Assembly: GCF_019754295.1 (NCBI RefSeq) | Contig: NZ_VIRV01000004.1 | Location: 1 to 64,000 of the forward strand | Source: Sellimonas caecigallum | Lineage (GTDB): Bacteria > Bacillota > Clostridia > Lachnospirales > Lachnospiraceae | Length of the DNA: 64,000 bases | Direction of reading: 5' to 3' | Shown here: positions 44,591 to 54,445 of the stretch, one piece after another | How the letters are laid out: every line of letters starts with the position of its first letter | Position numbering within the stretch: the stretch's first letter is position 1 | The notes under the pieces: generated by a model | Told to the model about the DNA's origin: nothing | Databases searched by the model: none | The model's input: only the letters and a program-made list of their open reading frames with translations | Program-made: the position numbers and the translations under genes

Positions 44591-45892
44591 ATGACACAGC
44601 TTACGAATTCTGCTCCTCTGCGGGGCGAAATCACGATACCAGGAGATAAATCCATCTCCCACAGAAGTGTGATGTTCGGTGCTCTTTCAAAAGGGACAAC
44701 TGAAATCACAAACTTCCTCTACGGGGCAGACTGTCTCTCTACCATCGGCTGTTTCCGGCAGATGGGAATTGATATTGAACAAAAAGAAGAGGGGCGTCTC
44801 ATCGTCCATGGAAAAGGGATGCGCGGACTGTCTGCCCCGGGATCCCATCTGGATGTAGGAAACAGCGGCACAACCACGCGGCTCATATCAGGTATTCTTT
44901 CCGCACAGCCGTTTACCTCCGTCTTATCCGGAGACGACTCTTTGAACTCTCGTCCTATGGGGCGTATCATTACCCCTCTTACCCGGATGGGTGCAAAGAT
45001 TGAAAGTATCCGCGGAGACGGCTGCGCTCCTCTGCGCATCGATGGAACAAATTCCCTGCACGGGATTACCTATCATTCCCCTGTCGCTTCGGCCCAGGTC
45101 AAATCCTCCATCCTTCTTGCGGGACTTTACGCAGACGGCGTGACATCTGTCACAGAGCCTGTGCTTTCCAGAAATCACACGGAACTGATGCTCTGTAAAT
45201 TTGGCGCTTCCGTTTCTACAGAAATATCAGCGGATGCTTCGGCCAGGATTTCCATCCTCCCGTGTCAGGAGCTCTATGGGCAGAAGATTCATGTACCAGG
45301 CGACATCTCGTCGGCCGCCTACTTTATCGCTGCTGCTCTTCTCGTCCCGGGATCTGAACTGCTTATCAAAAATGTCGGTACAAATCCAACCCGGGCTGGG
45401 ATACTGAAAGTGTGTCAGGATATGGGTGCCGATATCACATATGTGAATGAGACTGCTGAGGGCGGGGAGCAGACCGCCGACCTCCTTGTCAGATCCAGTT
45501 CTCTCCATGGCACTGTCGTGGAAGGAAGACTGATCCCGACTCTCATCGATGAGATCCCGATGATTGCTGTTCTGGCAGCTTTCGCCGATGGAACTACCGT
45601 CATCCGGGATGCCGCGGAACTGAAAGTAAAAGAGACGGATCGGATTCGGACAGTCACAGAAAACCTTACCCGGATGGGCGGCGATGTTACCCCGACAGAG
45701 GATGGAATGATCATCCGCGGAGGAAAAGCGTTGCACGGTACAGTGATCAATCCATATCTCGATCACCGTATCGCCATGGCGTTTTCCGTGGCAGCCCTGG
45801 CCTCGGACGGTGTGACAGACATACTTGACAGTTCCTGTGTGGATGTATCCTATCCCGGATTTTTTGCATCTTTAAAAAGCCTTACTGTCTGA
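44591..45892 (+). CDS. aroA: 3-phosphoshikimate 1-carboxyvinyltransferase (EPSP synthase)
   Basis: The 433-residue enzyme joins shikimate-3-phosphate and PEP. It has PGDKSISHR at 17-25 with the active-site Lys20, the LDVGNSGTTTRL loop near residue 98 and KETDRIRT near residue 345. It follows tyrA by 27 bases and its stop abuts the next gene's ribosome binding site, so the group is one operon. Confidence 0.96.
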   Translation: MTQLTNSAPLRGEITIPGDKSISHRSVMFGALSKGTTEITNFLYGADCLSTIGCFRQMGIDIEQKEEGRLIVHGKGMRGLSAPGSHLDVGNSGTTTRLISGILSAQPFTSVLSGDDSLNSRPMGRIITPLTRMGAKIESIRGDGCAPLRIDGTNSLHGITYHSPVASAQVKSSILLAGLYADGVTSVTEPVLSRNHTELMLCKFGASVSTEISADASARISILPCQELYGQKIHVPGDISSAAYFIAAALLVPGSELLIKNVGTNPTRAGILKVCQDMGADITYVNETAEGGEQTADLLVRSSSLHGTVVEGRLIPTLIDEIPMIAVLAAFADGTTVIRDAAELKVKETDRIRTVTENLTRMGGDVTPTEDGMIIRGGKALHGTVINPYLDHRIAMAFSVAALASDGVTDILDSSCVDVSYPGFFASLKSLTV

Positions 45893-45909
45893 TGAAAGGA
45901 GGCAGACCC

Positions 45910-46776
45910 ATGACAAACGACGAACTTTTTGCTTCGATTTATACGCATGATACGATCTATCTTCCTCCAAGTGAAGAAAAGAGCGCCGCTCTAGAAGTGG
46001 CGCTTGGATGCAGCTACGGGAAATGCCGTTTCTGCGATTTCGCCAAAGATCAATTTCAGATTCTCCCAATGGAACAGATCCGCCGAAACATGTACATTCT
46101 CGGACAGTTTCGCCCAAATGACCATCGTCTGTTCCTCCTTGGAGAAAATGCTTTCGTGATGAGCTACGATCTTTTAAGCACTATTTTCGACATGACCGAC
46201 ACGTTCATGCCGAATATCCACGAGTTTGCCATGTATTCGAGAATCGACGACATTGCTCGAAAGACGGATGAGGAACTCGCCTCCCTTCGCCGGATGGGGC
46301 TTACCACTCTCCATATCGGATTGGAAAGCGGCAGCGACTCCATCCTTCTGGAACAGCGCAAGGGTGTGACCTCCATGGACATGATCATCCAACTGGACCG
46401 CTTGAAAAAAGCGGGCATCGAATATTACGTAACGATCATCCTGGGACTTGGCGGCCGAACGTTCTCGAAACTCCATGCCCTTGAGACTGCTCGGCTCCTG
46501 AACCGTGTCAATCCTTCCGATATCTGGTGTCTGAAGCTCAAACTCTGGGAAGATACCCCACTTTACCAGGATGCGAAGAAAGGTCATTTTGAGATGATGA
46601 ACGATGCTGAAATGCTCTGGGAAGAGCGCATTCTCCTTCAAAATCTTTATGTAAAAAACTGTATGTTCCATGATACGACAGTTCTTAACATGTACACGAT
46701 ACAGGGACATCTGCCGGAAGAAAAGGACGTGCTGCTGGATGCTATCGATATCCTTTTGTCCACCTGCCGGTATTAA
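45910..46776 (+). CDS. Radical SAM protein
   Basis: The 288-residue protein has a cysteine motif CSYGKCRFC (C34, C39, C42), a CX4CX2C spacing instead of the classical CX3CX2C but found in some Elp3/B12-binding-like radical SAM groups, followed by HEFAMYSRIDDI and the LHIGLESGSD segment (about 135-145) typical of the SAM-binding beta strands. It therefore probably binds a 4Fe-4S cluster and SAM. Start at 45910 has AAAGGAGG at proper distance. It is linked to a DUF5714 gene 25 bases downstream. The reaction is unknown. Confidence 0.85.
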   Translation: MTNDELFASIYTHDTIYLPPSEEKSAALEVALGCSYGKCRFCDFAKDQFQILPMEQIRRNMYILGQFRPNDHRLFLLGENAFVMSYDLLSTIFDMTDTFMPNIHEFAMYSRIDDIARKTDEELASLRRMGLTTLHIGLESGSDSILLEQRKGVTSMDMIIQLDRLKKAGIEYYVTIILGLGGRTFSKLHALETARLLNRVNPSDIWCLKLKLWEDTPLYQDAKKGHFEMMNDAEMLWEERILLQNLYVKNCMFHDTTVLNMYTIQGHLPEEKDVLLDAIDILLSTCRY

Positions 46777-46801
46777 AAATCTGAAAGGAAGAAAAAATAG
46801 A

Positions 46802-47500
46802 ATGAACCGAAATGTAAACGCCTGTCTCATATGCGGAAAAGAATTAATCTACCAGGAGACAGCTAAAACTATGGAATGCTCCATTTGCCACCGTCTGTTT
46901 CCTTCAAACGCCTGCTGCGCGGACGGGCACTTTGTCTGCGATGAATGCCATGAAGCCCAGGGGCTTCAGACAATCCGCTCCGTCTGTCTGTCCGAGACTT
47001 CCAAAAATCCAATCTTTCTGGCACAGAAAATCATGGCCGATCCTTTCATCTATATGCACGGTCCAGAACACCATGTTCTTGTTGGCGCTGTCCTTCTGAC
47101 CGCATACAAAAACGCCGGAGGAAATCTGGATCTTCCTAAGGCGCTTTCGATCATGGAAGAACGTGGAAAACAGGTGCCGGGAGGTGTGTGCGGCTTCTGG
47201 GGCTCATGTGGAGCCGGAATCAGCACTGGTATCTATTTCAGCATCCTCTCAGGATCCACTCCTTTAAGCGGCACTTCTTGGGGACTCTCCAACCAGATGT
47301 CTTCGCGTGCTTTGAAATCCATCGGAGAACACGGAGGTCCGAGATGCTGCAAGCGCGATTCTTTCCTTGCCATTTTGGAAGCTGCCAAATTTACAGAAGA
47401 AAAGACCGGCGTGAAAATGGAGATTCCAGAGCAAATCTCTTGCAGTTTTCACGAAGAAAACGGGCAATGCCTGAAAAAGCACTGCCCGTTCCATCCTTAA
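46802..47500 (+). CDS. DUF5714 domain protein with Cys clusters
   Basis: The 232-residue protein begins with a zinc- or cluster-binding region: CLICGKEL (8-15), ECSICH, CCADGHFVCDECH (to about 55). Later come the GVCGFWGSCGAGISTGIY segment (about 130-147) and PRCCKRDS (about 181-188), and a Cys-rich C-terminus. The pattern fits DUF5714, of unknown function and common in methanogens and anaerobic clostridia. The pairing with a radical SAM gene suggests a redox or modification complex. Its stop overlaps the convergent trkH stop by four bases. Confidence 0.82.
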   Translation: MNRNVNACLICGKELIYQETAKTMECSICHRLFPSNACCADGHFVCDECHEAQGLQTIRSVCLSETSKNPIFLAQKIMADPFIYMHGPEHHVLVGAVLLTAYKNAGGNLDLPKALSIMEERGKQVPGGVCGFWGSCGAGISTGIYFSILSGSTPLSGTSWGLSNQMSSRALKSIGEHGGPRCCKRDSFLAILEAAKFTEEKTGVKMEIPEQISCSFHEENGQCLKKHCPFHP

Positions 47501-48936
47501 AACTTTTTCCATGTCTTTGGCATGAAAAGCACCAGAAGTGGAAACAGTTCCAGCCGTCCTGCCAGCATATCCAAAGAGAGGACAAACTGTGCACCGCTGC
47601 TGAAAACTCCAAAATTCCCCATAGGTCCTACGAGCTGAAGCCCTGGACCAATATTATTCAATGCAGACGCCACGCCTGTAAAGTTGGTTACCAAATCATG
47701 TCCGTCAAATCCCACAAGAAGTACGGACAAAGCAAAGATAATCACATACAGGATGAGAAATACGTTCGTCGCTCTGACTACTTCGTGCTGTACCAGGTGT
47801 CCGTCCATCTTAATTTTTTTAACACTGGAAGGATGGATGATCTGGTACAGTTCTTTTTTGATCGTCTTTAACAGGATTACTAAACGCGATACTTTGATTC
47901 CCCCTCCTGTACTGCCGGCACATGCACCGATAAACATGAGCATGACAAGGATTGTCTGCGGCACTTCTGACCACAGATTAAAGTCCGTCGTAGCATACCC
48001 CGTCGTTGTGATAATGGAACCGACCTGGAAAGCCGCATGGCGCAGCGCCTCTTCTGTCGTCTCGTAAAATGATCTGATATGTATAAAGATCGTTGCGATG
48101 GATGCGGCGATGATACCAAAATAATAACGGATCTCTTCGCATTTCAAAGCTTCCAGAGGCTTTTTCATCCAGATCAGAAAGTACACATTAAAATTGACGC
48201 CAAACGAGATCATAAAGATCGTTACCACATTCTGTAAATACGGCGAATAGCTTGCTAAACTGTCGTTCTTAACGCCAAATCCCCCTGTACCCGCAGTTCC
48301 GAAGGTAAGCGTCAACGCATCAAAAAGCGGCATTTTCCCGATCAAAAGGAAAATGATCTCCAAAATCGTCATGACAATATAAATCTTATAAAGAGCCGCC
48401 GCTGTTGTCCTGAGCCTTGGCGTCATCTTATTAACAGATGGCCCTGGACTTTCCGCTTTGAGAAGGTTGATATTTCTTCCGCCGCTCAGAGGCAGAACCG
48501 CCATGATAAATACAAGGACACCCATACCTCCGATCCAGTGGGTAAAGCTCCTCCAGAACAAAATACACCGCGGAAGACTTTCCACATCTGACAATACACT
48601 GGCTCCTGTCGTCGTAAATCCGGAAACCGTCTCAAAAAAAGCGCTGACGGGATTTGTGATAGCGCCGCTCAGCATAAATGGGATCGCCCCTACAATACTC
48701 ATCACAATCCAGCTCAGGGCTACAGACACAAATCCTTCCTTCATATAAAAGTCTTTATTCTTCGGTTTTCGTATCACAAGCGGTATCCCGAATGCCAACG
48801 CAATGGCGATCGCGGCCAGAAACGTCAAGCCAGCCTTTTCCTGGTAGATTACAGATACCAGCCCAGGCAGCAGCATAAATCCAGCCTCAAAATTTAAAAT
48901 CCATCCCACAATGTAAAGCACCATAGAATAATTCAT
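47497..48936 (-). CDS. trkH: TrkH family potassium uptake protein
   Basis: The 479-residue membrane protein forms the K+ channel subunit. It has about 10 membrane segments with four selectivity-filter repeats, for example GFTTTGAS, GTAGTGGFG and TTTGYATTD. It is the second gene after trkA, separated by 28 bases, the gating subunit being encoded just upstream. Together they form a Trk/Ktr-type potassium uptake system. Confidence 0.93.
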   Translation of the reverse strand: MNYSMVLYIVGWILNFEAGFMLLPGLVSVIYQEKAGLTFLAAIAIALAFGIPLVIRKPKNKDFYMKEGFVSVALSWIVMSIVGAIPFMLSGAITNPVSAFFETVSGFTTTGASVLSDVESLPRCILFWRSFTHWIGGMGVLVFIMAVLPLSGGRNINLLKAESPGPSVNKMTPRLRTTAAALYKIYIVMTILEIIFLLIGKMPLFDALTLTFGTAGTGGFGVKNDSLASYSPYLQNVVTIFMISFGVNFNVYFLIWMKKPLEALKCEEIRYYFGIIAASIATIFIHIRSFYETTEEALRHAAFQVGSIITTTGYATTDFNLWSEVPQTILVMLMFIGACAGSTGGGIKVSRLVILLKTIKKELYQIIHPSSVKKIKMDGHLVQHEVVRATNVFLILYVIIFALSVLLVGFDGHDLVTNFTGVASALNNIGPGLQLVGPMGNFGVFSSGAQFVLSLDMLAGRLELFPLLVLFMPKTWKKF

Positions 48937-48964
48937 GATTTTTTCTCCTTTGCAAGCCTTTCTC

Positions 48965-50326
48965 TTATGCTCTTTCCAGAATATCTGTGATATCGTCCAG
49001 TCCCTTGTGAGTCGTTACAACGATCACGGAATCCCCTACGCGAAGATCGTCCTGTCCACGGGCAATCTTCAGTTTTCCATTCCGGCTGATGTAACATACA
49101 AGAAGGTTGTCCTTTAAGCGCAGCTCCGCGAGCGGATACCCGGTTACCTTTGATTCCTCCCGGATGACAAATTCCAGAGCTTCTGCTTTCCCGTCAAGAA
49201 TCTTATACAATGTCTCCACATTGCTCCCCATGGAATTCTGCATTGCCCTCGTATATCTCGTAATATGATCGGCCGTCAGATTTTTGGGATAGATCACACT
49301 GTCGATATCCAGATCGTCGATGACTTCTTCAAAATGGATCCTGTTTACTTTTGCAATCTGCTTTGCATCTGAATACTTTCTTGCAAGCATGGCAAGCATA
49401 AGATTTTCTTCATCCATATTGGTAAGAGCCACGAATGCTTCCGTATGCTTGAGTCCTTCTTCCAGAAGAAGTTCCTTGTCCGTTCCGTCTCCCTGAAGTA
49501 TCGTAGCTTCTGGAAGCAGCTCACTTAGCTCCTCGCATCTTTCTTTTCTCTGTTCGATGATACGCACTTCCACCCTCATCTCAAGGAGCTGTTTCGCAAG
49601 ATAATATGCGATCGTTCCGCCGCCTACGATCAGCGTACTTTTAACCTGATGTGTCTTGATTCCGATTTTCTTAAAGAATCTGGCAGTTTCTTTCGGAACC
49701 GCCATCATGGATACCAGATCGTTGTCTTCCAAGGCAACGTCTCCGCCTGGAATGATAACCTGACCTTTTCTTTCAATCGCACAGATCATGACGTCGCATT
49801 TCATCTTCTGCGGGATATCCGAAATCTTCAGTCCTCCCACATGAAGTTCCGGATGGATACGGAATTTGATCATCTCTACCCTTCCCCTTGCAAAAGTATC
49901 TACCTTCTTTGCATAAGGAAGTCGTAGAAGCTTGGATATCTCAAGCGCAGCGGTCAGCTCTGGATTGATCACTACAGAAAGCCCCATCTGTCTCTTGATA
50001 AAATTGACTTCTCTGCTGTACATAGGGTTTCGCACTCTTGCTACAGTCTGGCACTTTCCGGCCTTCTTTGCAATCAGGCAGCACAGAAGATTCAGCTCAT
50101 CCGCACCTGTGACTGCGATCAGAAGATCTGCATCTTTCACGCCGGCTTCCATCTGCACCTGGTAACTGGCACCGTTTCCGACAACCCCAAGGATATCAAA
50201 GTCTTCCGCCGCTTCCTCTACTTTTTTCTGATTCAGGTCAATGATCGTAATATTATGGTTTTCAGAACTCAATTGCTCGGCAATCGTTGTGCCGACCTTT
50301 CCAGCTCCTACAATAATGATATTCAT
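48965..50326 (-). CDS. trkA: Trk system potassium transporter TrkA
   Basis: The 453-residue cytoplasmic protein has two RCK repeats: the first NAD-binding motif GAGKVGTTIAEQL (about 7-19), the second GGGTIAYYLAKQL (about 234-246), each followed by a C-terminal TrkA_C domain. Binding of NAD(H) or ATP gates TrkH. It is the first gene of the trkA-trkH operon, with GGAGG ahead of its ATG. Confidence 0.95.
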   Translation of the reverse strand: MNIIIVGAGKVGTTIAEQLSSENHNITIIDLNQKKVEEAAEDFDILGVVGNGASYQVQMEAGVKDADLLIAVTGADELNLLCCLIAKKAGKCQTVARVRNPMYSREVNFIKRQMGLSVVINPELTAALEISKLLRLPYAKKVDTFARGRVEMIKFRIHPELHVGGLKISDIPQKMKCDVMICAIERKGQVIIPGGDVALEDNDLVSMMAVPKETARFFKKIGIKTHQVKSTLIVGGGTIAYYLAKQLLEMRVEVRIIEQRKERCEELSELLPEATILQGDGTDKELLLEEGLKHTEAFVALTNMDEENLMLAMLARKYSDAKQIAKVNRIHFEEVIDDLDIDSVIYPKNLTADHITRYTRAMQNSMGSNVETLYKILDGKAEALEFVIREESKVTGYPLAELRLKDNLLVCYISRNGKLKIARGQDDLRVGDSVIVVTTHKGLDDITDILERA

Positions 50327-50382
50327 AGTTCCTCCAGTTTTGTTTATATTTTTTTAATAGTTTATTTATGAAATCGTAACTC

Positions 50383-50410
50383 ATTATACTCCTTTTTTTT
50401 ATAAAAGCAA
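50383..50410 (-). promoter_or_regulatory. trkA-trkH promoter
   Basis: Minus-strand TTGCTT (50405-50410), 16-base spacer, TATAAT (50383-50388). Confidence 0.6.
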
Positions 50411-50447
50411 GCGGTTTCCACAAGGAAAATATTTTTTCAGCAAAACA

Positions 50448-50474
50448 AAAGATGCCGGCAAAAACCGGCATCTT
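50448..50474 (-). terminator. Terminator of the monosaccharide importer operon
   Basis: AAGATGCCGG and CCGGCATCTT form the stem around a short loop, followed on the minus strand by TTGTTTTG, about 15 bases after the permease stop. Confidence 0.85.
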
Positions 50475-50489
50475 AGTTCCTTCTTTTTA

Positions 50490-51659
50490 TTAGTTTTTCT
50501 TTCTGTGAGAAAGTACGTCAAATGTAACAGCTCCGAGAAGAACGATACCTTTTACTACCTTCTGGAAGTCTGTAGACATACCCATCAGGGACATACCGTT
50601 ATTCAGAATACCCATAACAAACGCACCTACAACAGCTCCGATGATCGTACCTACACCACCGGCTGCAGCTGCACCACCGATGTAACAGGAACCGATGGCG
50701 TCAAGCTCGAAACCGTCTCCGGCTTTCGGTGTCGCGGAAGCGTTACGTGCGGATAACACGATACCTGCAACCGCTGCGAGCACGCCCATGTTTGTATATA
50801 CCCAGAAGAATACTTTTCTTGTATTGATACCGGAAAGGCGTGCTGCCTTCGCGTTACCACCAAGTGCGTAGATCTGACGTCCTGCAACTGTTCTGCTTGT
50901 GATGAAGTGATAGATTCCTACGATCACTGCCATGATAACAAGCTGAACCGGAATTCCATGGTAGCTGCCAAGTTTGTAGAAGAAGAACCATACGATAAAG
51001 ATGACGATCGCATCTTTTACAATGAGCTGCCATGTTTTGATATTTGCAAATCCGTATTTATTGTTTGTCTTGATCGTCTTTAATTCAGAGAAAATCAAAA
51101 GTACTGTAATAATCGCTGCAATCACAATACATACAAGATCCAGCGTACCGCTTCCGAAGTTGATCGTAACTGTCGGAAGGAACCCGTTTCCGATCTGTGC
51201 GTAAGAATCCGGAAGAGGGCCTTTTGTCTGAGCCTGAAGGAACGTATATGTAAGACCACGTCCCATAAGCATTGTTGCCAGAGTTACTACGAATGGCGGA
51301 ATATCCAGGAAAGCGATAAAGAATCCTGCAAAGACACCTGCCACAAGCCCAACTGCCAGAGCTGCCAGGATCGCAACAACCGGGGAACTGCCGTAGTCAA
51401 CCATCATGATACCAGCTGTAGCGCCTGCCAGGGCAAGCACGGATCCTACACCAAGGTCAACGTTACCTGTCAGTACGCAGAGGAGCATACCTGTTGCAAG
51501 AATGACAACGTAACCATTCTGCATGATCAGGTTGTTGATATTTGTCGGGCTGGCATTGGTGCCGCCTGAAAGTACATAAAACAATATAAAGATTACGATC
51601 AAAGCAATCAACATCATGTATTGCTTCAGATCGATATTCACGGTTTTCTTCTTATTCAT
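50490..51659 (-). CDS. mmsB: Multiple monosaccharide ABC transporter permease
   Basis: The 389-residue membrane protein has about 10 helices and the BPD_transp_2 family pattern (for example GNVDLGVGSVLALAG near 64-78 and RTVAGRQIYALGGN near 260), as in GguB/MmsB/XylH permeases. It partners the ATPase two bases upstream and the binding protein ahead of it to import a sugar such as xylose, arabinose, galactose or glucose. Confidence 0.92.
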   Translation of the reverse strand: MNKKKTVNIDLKQYMMLIALIVIFILFYVLSGGTNASPTNINNLIMQNGYVVILATGMLLCVLTGNVDLGVGSVLALAGATAGIMMVDYGSSPVVAILAALAVGLVAGVFAGFFIAFLDIPPFVVTLATMLMGRGLTYTFLQAQTKGPLPDSYAQIGNGFLPTVTINFGSGTLDLVCIVIAAIITVLLIFSELKTIKTNNKYGFANIKTWQLIVKDAIVIFIVWFFFYKLGSYHGIPVQLVIMAVIVGIYHFITSRTVAGRQIYALGGNAKAARLSGINTRKVFFWVYTNMGVLAAVAGIVLSARNASATPKAGDGFELDAIGSCYIGGAAAAGGVGTIIGAVVGAFVMGILNNGMSLMGMSTDFQKVVKGIVLLGAVTFDVLSHRKKN

Positions 51660-51661
51660 CG

Positions 51662-53215
51662 TTATTCCCCTTTCCTGTTATTATCCTGCATGATACACTG
51701 CATGATTCTTTCCTGAGATAACTCGGCCTTACTCAACTCACCTGCGATCTTTCCTTCATTCAGCACATACACACGATCGCATGTACCGATGACTTCCGGC
51801 ATTTCGGAGGAAATGACGATCACGGCCTTCCCCGCCTTTGCAAGTTCATTGATAACACAGTAAATTTCGTATTTTGCACCTACGTCGATACCACGTGTAG
51901 GTTCATCCAGAATCAGAACATCCGGAAGCGTCATCATCCATTTTGCAAGGACGACTTTCTGCTGGTTTCCACCGGATAAAGAGCCTACCGGCTGATTGAT
52001 AGAATTCGTCTTTACATTGATTCTCTTTCTGTACTCTTCCGCTGCCACGATCTCCTCATTTTTATCTACAACTCCATGCTTGGAATAATGATCACGAAGA
52101 GCTGCCATCGTCATGTTATGTTTGATATCATCGATCAGCACAAGACCGTATGTCTTTCGGTCTTCAGACGTATAGGCAATCTTATGCTTGATCGCTTCCC
52201 TTACTGTCTTTGTGCTGACTTCTTTTCCGTGCATCAAAACTTTTCCGCTGATCTTCTGTCCGTAAGAATGTCCGAACACGCTCATGGCAAATTCCGTTCT
52301 TCCTGCTCCCATAAGTCCTGCAAGGCCTACAACTTCTCCCGCTCTTACTTTGAGATTGATATTTTTGAGCATCTGGCGGCTGGCATCTTCCGGATTGTAT
52401 ACATTCCAGTCCTTGACTTCGAAGATGACATCGCCGATCTTGCAGTCTGTTCTCTCCGGATAACGGTTGGTAAGCTCACGTCCTACCATTCCTTTGATGA
52501 TACGGTCTTCAGAAAATTCATCCTTACCTTTTACAAGTGTCTCGATTGTATGGCCGTCGCGGATGATCGTAATGGCATCCGCCACATAACTGATCTCATT
52601 GAGCTTGTGGGAAATAATGATACAAGTTACACCTTGTTTTTTCAGATTCAGCATGATCTCCAGAAGCTGCGCACTTTCCTCGTCATTCAGGGCCGCTGTC
52701 GGCTCATCCAGAATGAGAAGGTCTACCTGTTTTGCAAGAGCTTTGGCAATCTCTACAAGCTGCTGTTTTCCTACTCCGAGGGAATTGATCGGAGCATCCA
52801 CATCCTCATCTTCCAGTCCAACCTTTTCCAGCATTTTTCTGGCATCCAGCCTTGTTTTCTTCCAGTCGATGACACCTTTTACCGTTGTCTGTTCATTGCT
52901 CATGAACACGTTCTCCGCAATGGACAGATATGGGCTTAACGCTAATTCCTGATGAATAATAACGATACCCTTATGTTCACTGTCTTTGATTTTGTGGAAC
53001 TGGCACTTCTCGCCCTTGTAGATGATGTCCCCTTCGTATGTACCATACGGATACACTCCGGAGAGCACGTTCATCAGTGTGGATTTTCCTGCTCCATTTT
53101 CGCCGCAAAGCGCGTGGATCTCTCCCCGCTTTACTTTGAGATTGACATCGTCAAGCGCTTTTACTCCGGAAAACTTTTTTGTAATGTGATTCATTTCCAG
53201 AATAACATCTGACAT
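51662..53215 (-). CDS. mmsA: Multiple monosaccharide ABC transporter ATP-binding protein
   Basis: The 517-residue protein has two ABC domains. The first has GENGAGKST (38-46), [15 protein letters not shown] and [11 protein letters not shown]. The second has GLMGAGRTE, a degenerate Walker A, with an intact [13 protein letters not shown] and LILDEPTRG. This asymmetry is normal for the sugar-importer (CUT2) class. It sits between the binding protein and permease genes. A hairpin upstream may lower its expression relative to the binding protein. Confidence 0.94.
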   Translation of the reverse strand: MSDVILEMNHITKKFSGVKALDDVNLKVKRGEIHALCGENGAGKSTLMNVLSGVYPYGTYEGDIIYKGEKCQFHKIKDSEHKGIVIIHQELALSPYLSIAENVFMSNEQTTVKGVIDWKKTRLDARKMLEKVGLEDEDVDAPINSLGVGKQQLVEIAKALAKQVDLLILDEPTAALNDEESAQLLEIMLNLKKQGVTCIIISHKLNEISYVADAITIIRDGHTIETLVKGKDEFSEDRIIKGMVGRELTNRYPERTDCKIGDVIFEVKDWNVYNPEDASRQMLKNINLKVRAGEVVGLAGLMGAGRTEFAMSVFGHSYGQKISGKVLMHGKEVSTKTVREAIKHKIAYTSEDRKTYGLVLIDDIKHNMTMAALRDHYSKHGVVDKNEEIVAAEEYRKRINVKTNSINQPVGSLSGGNQQKVVLAKWMMTLPDVLILDEPTRGIDVGAKYEIYCVINELAKAGKAVIVISSEMPEVIGTCDRVYVLNEGKIAGELSKAELSQERIMQCIMQDNNRKGE

Positions 53216-53252
53216 CCGCCCTCACTCCTTTCCTGTTTTTCATCTTCATTCA

Positions 53253-53279
53253 AAAGGCGGCGATCAATACGCCGCCTTT
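53253..53279 (-). terminator. Intercistronic hairpin after the sugar-binding protein gene
   Basis: AAAGGCGGCG and CGCCGCCTTT form a ten-bp stem with a seven-base loop, between the binding protein stop and the mmsA start. The U-tract is short (CCTTTTG), so partial termination or 3' end protection is likely, giving excess binding protein. Confidence 0.75.
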
Positions 53280-53314
53280 GTAAGCTTACTTATGCACTAT
53301 ATTATATTACATAA

Positions 53315-54445
53315 TTATTTTTCGTTGATCTGTTCTTCTGTGTAGTATTCGCCGTCGATCAGAAGTTCTTTGTAGTTGTCTTTGTCAACTGGCTGTGGTT
53401 CACACATATAAGTCGGAACAACCAGTTTTCCGTTATCATACTGTTCTGTATCGTTGATTTCAGGTTCTTTGTCCTGAAGCACTGCGTCTACCATTGTTCC
53501 AGCTTTTTCAGCCAGGAGACGTGTATCTTTGTAGATAGACATTGTCTGTGTACCTGCTACGATATTCTTAACAGCCATCAGTTCCGCATCCTGTCCTGTT
53601 ACAAGCGGCCAGTCTTCTGCTGTGTAACCTGCTGATGTAAGAGCAGCTTTGATACCGTAGGAGAATCCGTCGAATGCGGAACATGCGATATCAAGTTTTT
53701 CGTCTGCGTACTGAGCAGACAGGTAGTTTTCACACCACTGCTGAGCTGTCTCCTGAGACCATCTGAGGATACATGTATCATCGAAGGAAGTTCTTCCTGT
53801 CTTACATACAAGTGTTCCGTCATCCAGATACGGCTGCAGTACTTCCATGATACCATTGTATAAGAACTTCGCATTGTTATCATCCGGAGATCCCATGAAG
53901 AATTCGATCGTGTAGGATTCGCCTGCTGCTTTTGCTGCATCCAGATCTTTCTTTTCTTTAATATATTCGCCGATCTTTACACCGACACCTTTGTTATCGA
54001 ATGTTGCATAGTAGCTGATCGCATCTGTATTCATAATCAGACGGTCATAAGAAATAATCGGGATATCATTTGCTTTTGCCTGTCCGCATACACTTGCAAG
54101 AGAGTCGCCGTCAACGGCTGCGATCACGAGCGCGTCTACCTGCTGTGTGATCATGTTCTCAATCTGAGATACCTGAGCCTGCGGATCGTCTTCAGCGTAC
54201 TGAAGTGTTACTTCATATCCTTTTGATTCCAGGAGCTTTTTCATGTTGTTTCCGTCATTGATCCAGCGCTCGGATGACTGAGTAGGCATTGCGATACCAA
54301 CTTTCATTCCGTTTGATTCCGCCTGTTCGCCTGTCTCTACAGTTCCAGAAGTAGCTTCTTTGCCACTGTCTTTCTTTTCGCCGCAGGCTGCCATGGAAAA
54401 TACCATCGCTGCTGTCATCACAAGTGCAAGCATTTTCTTTTTCAT
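53315..54445 (-). CDS. chvE: Multiple monosaccharide-binding lipoprotein (ChvE-like)
   Basis: The 376-residue periplasmic-type binding protein has a lipoprotein signal with MAAC lipobox (Cys21) and two alpha/beta lobes of the Peripla_BP_4 type, with QVDALVIAAVDGDSL and NDIPIISYDRLI. It captures sugar for the MmsAB permease. ATG 54445 has AAGGAGG upstream; a longer reading adds 34 residues without a signal peptide. It is the first gene of the operon, driven by a consensus promoter far upstream. Confidence 0.93.
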   Translation of the reverse strand: MKKKMLALVMTAAMVFSMAACGEKKDSGKEATSGTVETGEQAESNGMKVGIAMPTQSSERWINDGNNMKKLLESKGYEVTLQYAEDDPQAQVSQIENMITQQVDALVIAAVDGDSLASVCGQAKANDIPIISYDRLIMNTDAISYYATFDNKGVGVKIGEYIKEKKDLDAAKAAGESYTIEFFMGSPDDNNAKFLYNGIMEVLQPYLDDGTLVCKTGRTSFDDTCILRWSQETAQQWCENYLSAQYADEKLDIACSAFDGFSYGIKAALTSAGYTAEDWPLVTGQDAELMAVKNIVAGTQTMSIYKDTRLLAEKAGTMVDAVLQDKEPEINDTEQYDNGKLVVPTYMCEPQPVDKDNYKELLIDGEYYTEEQINEK

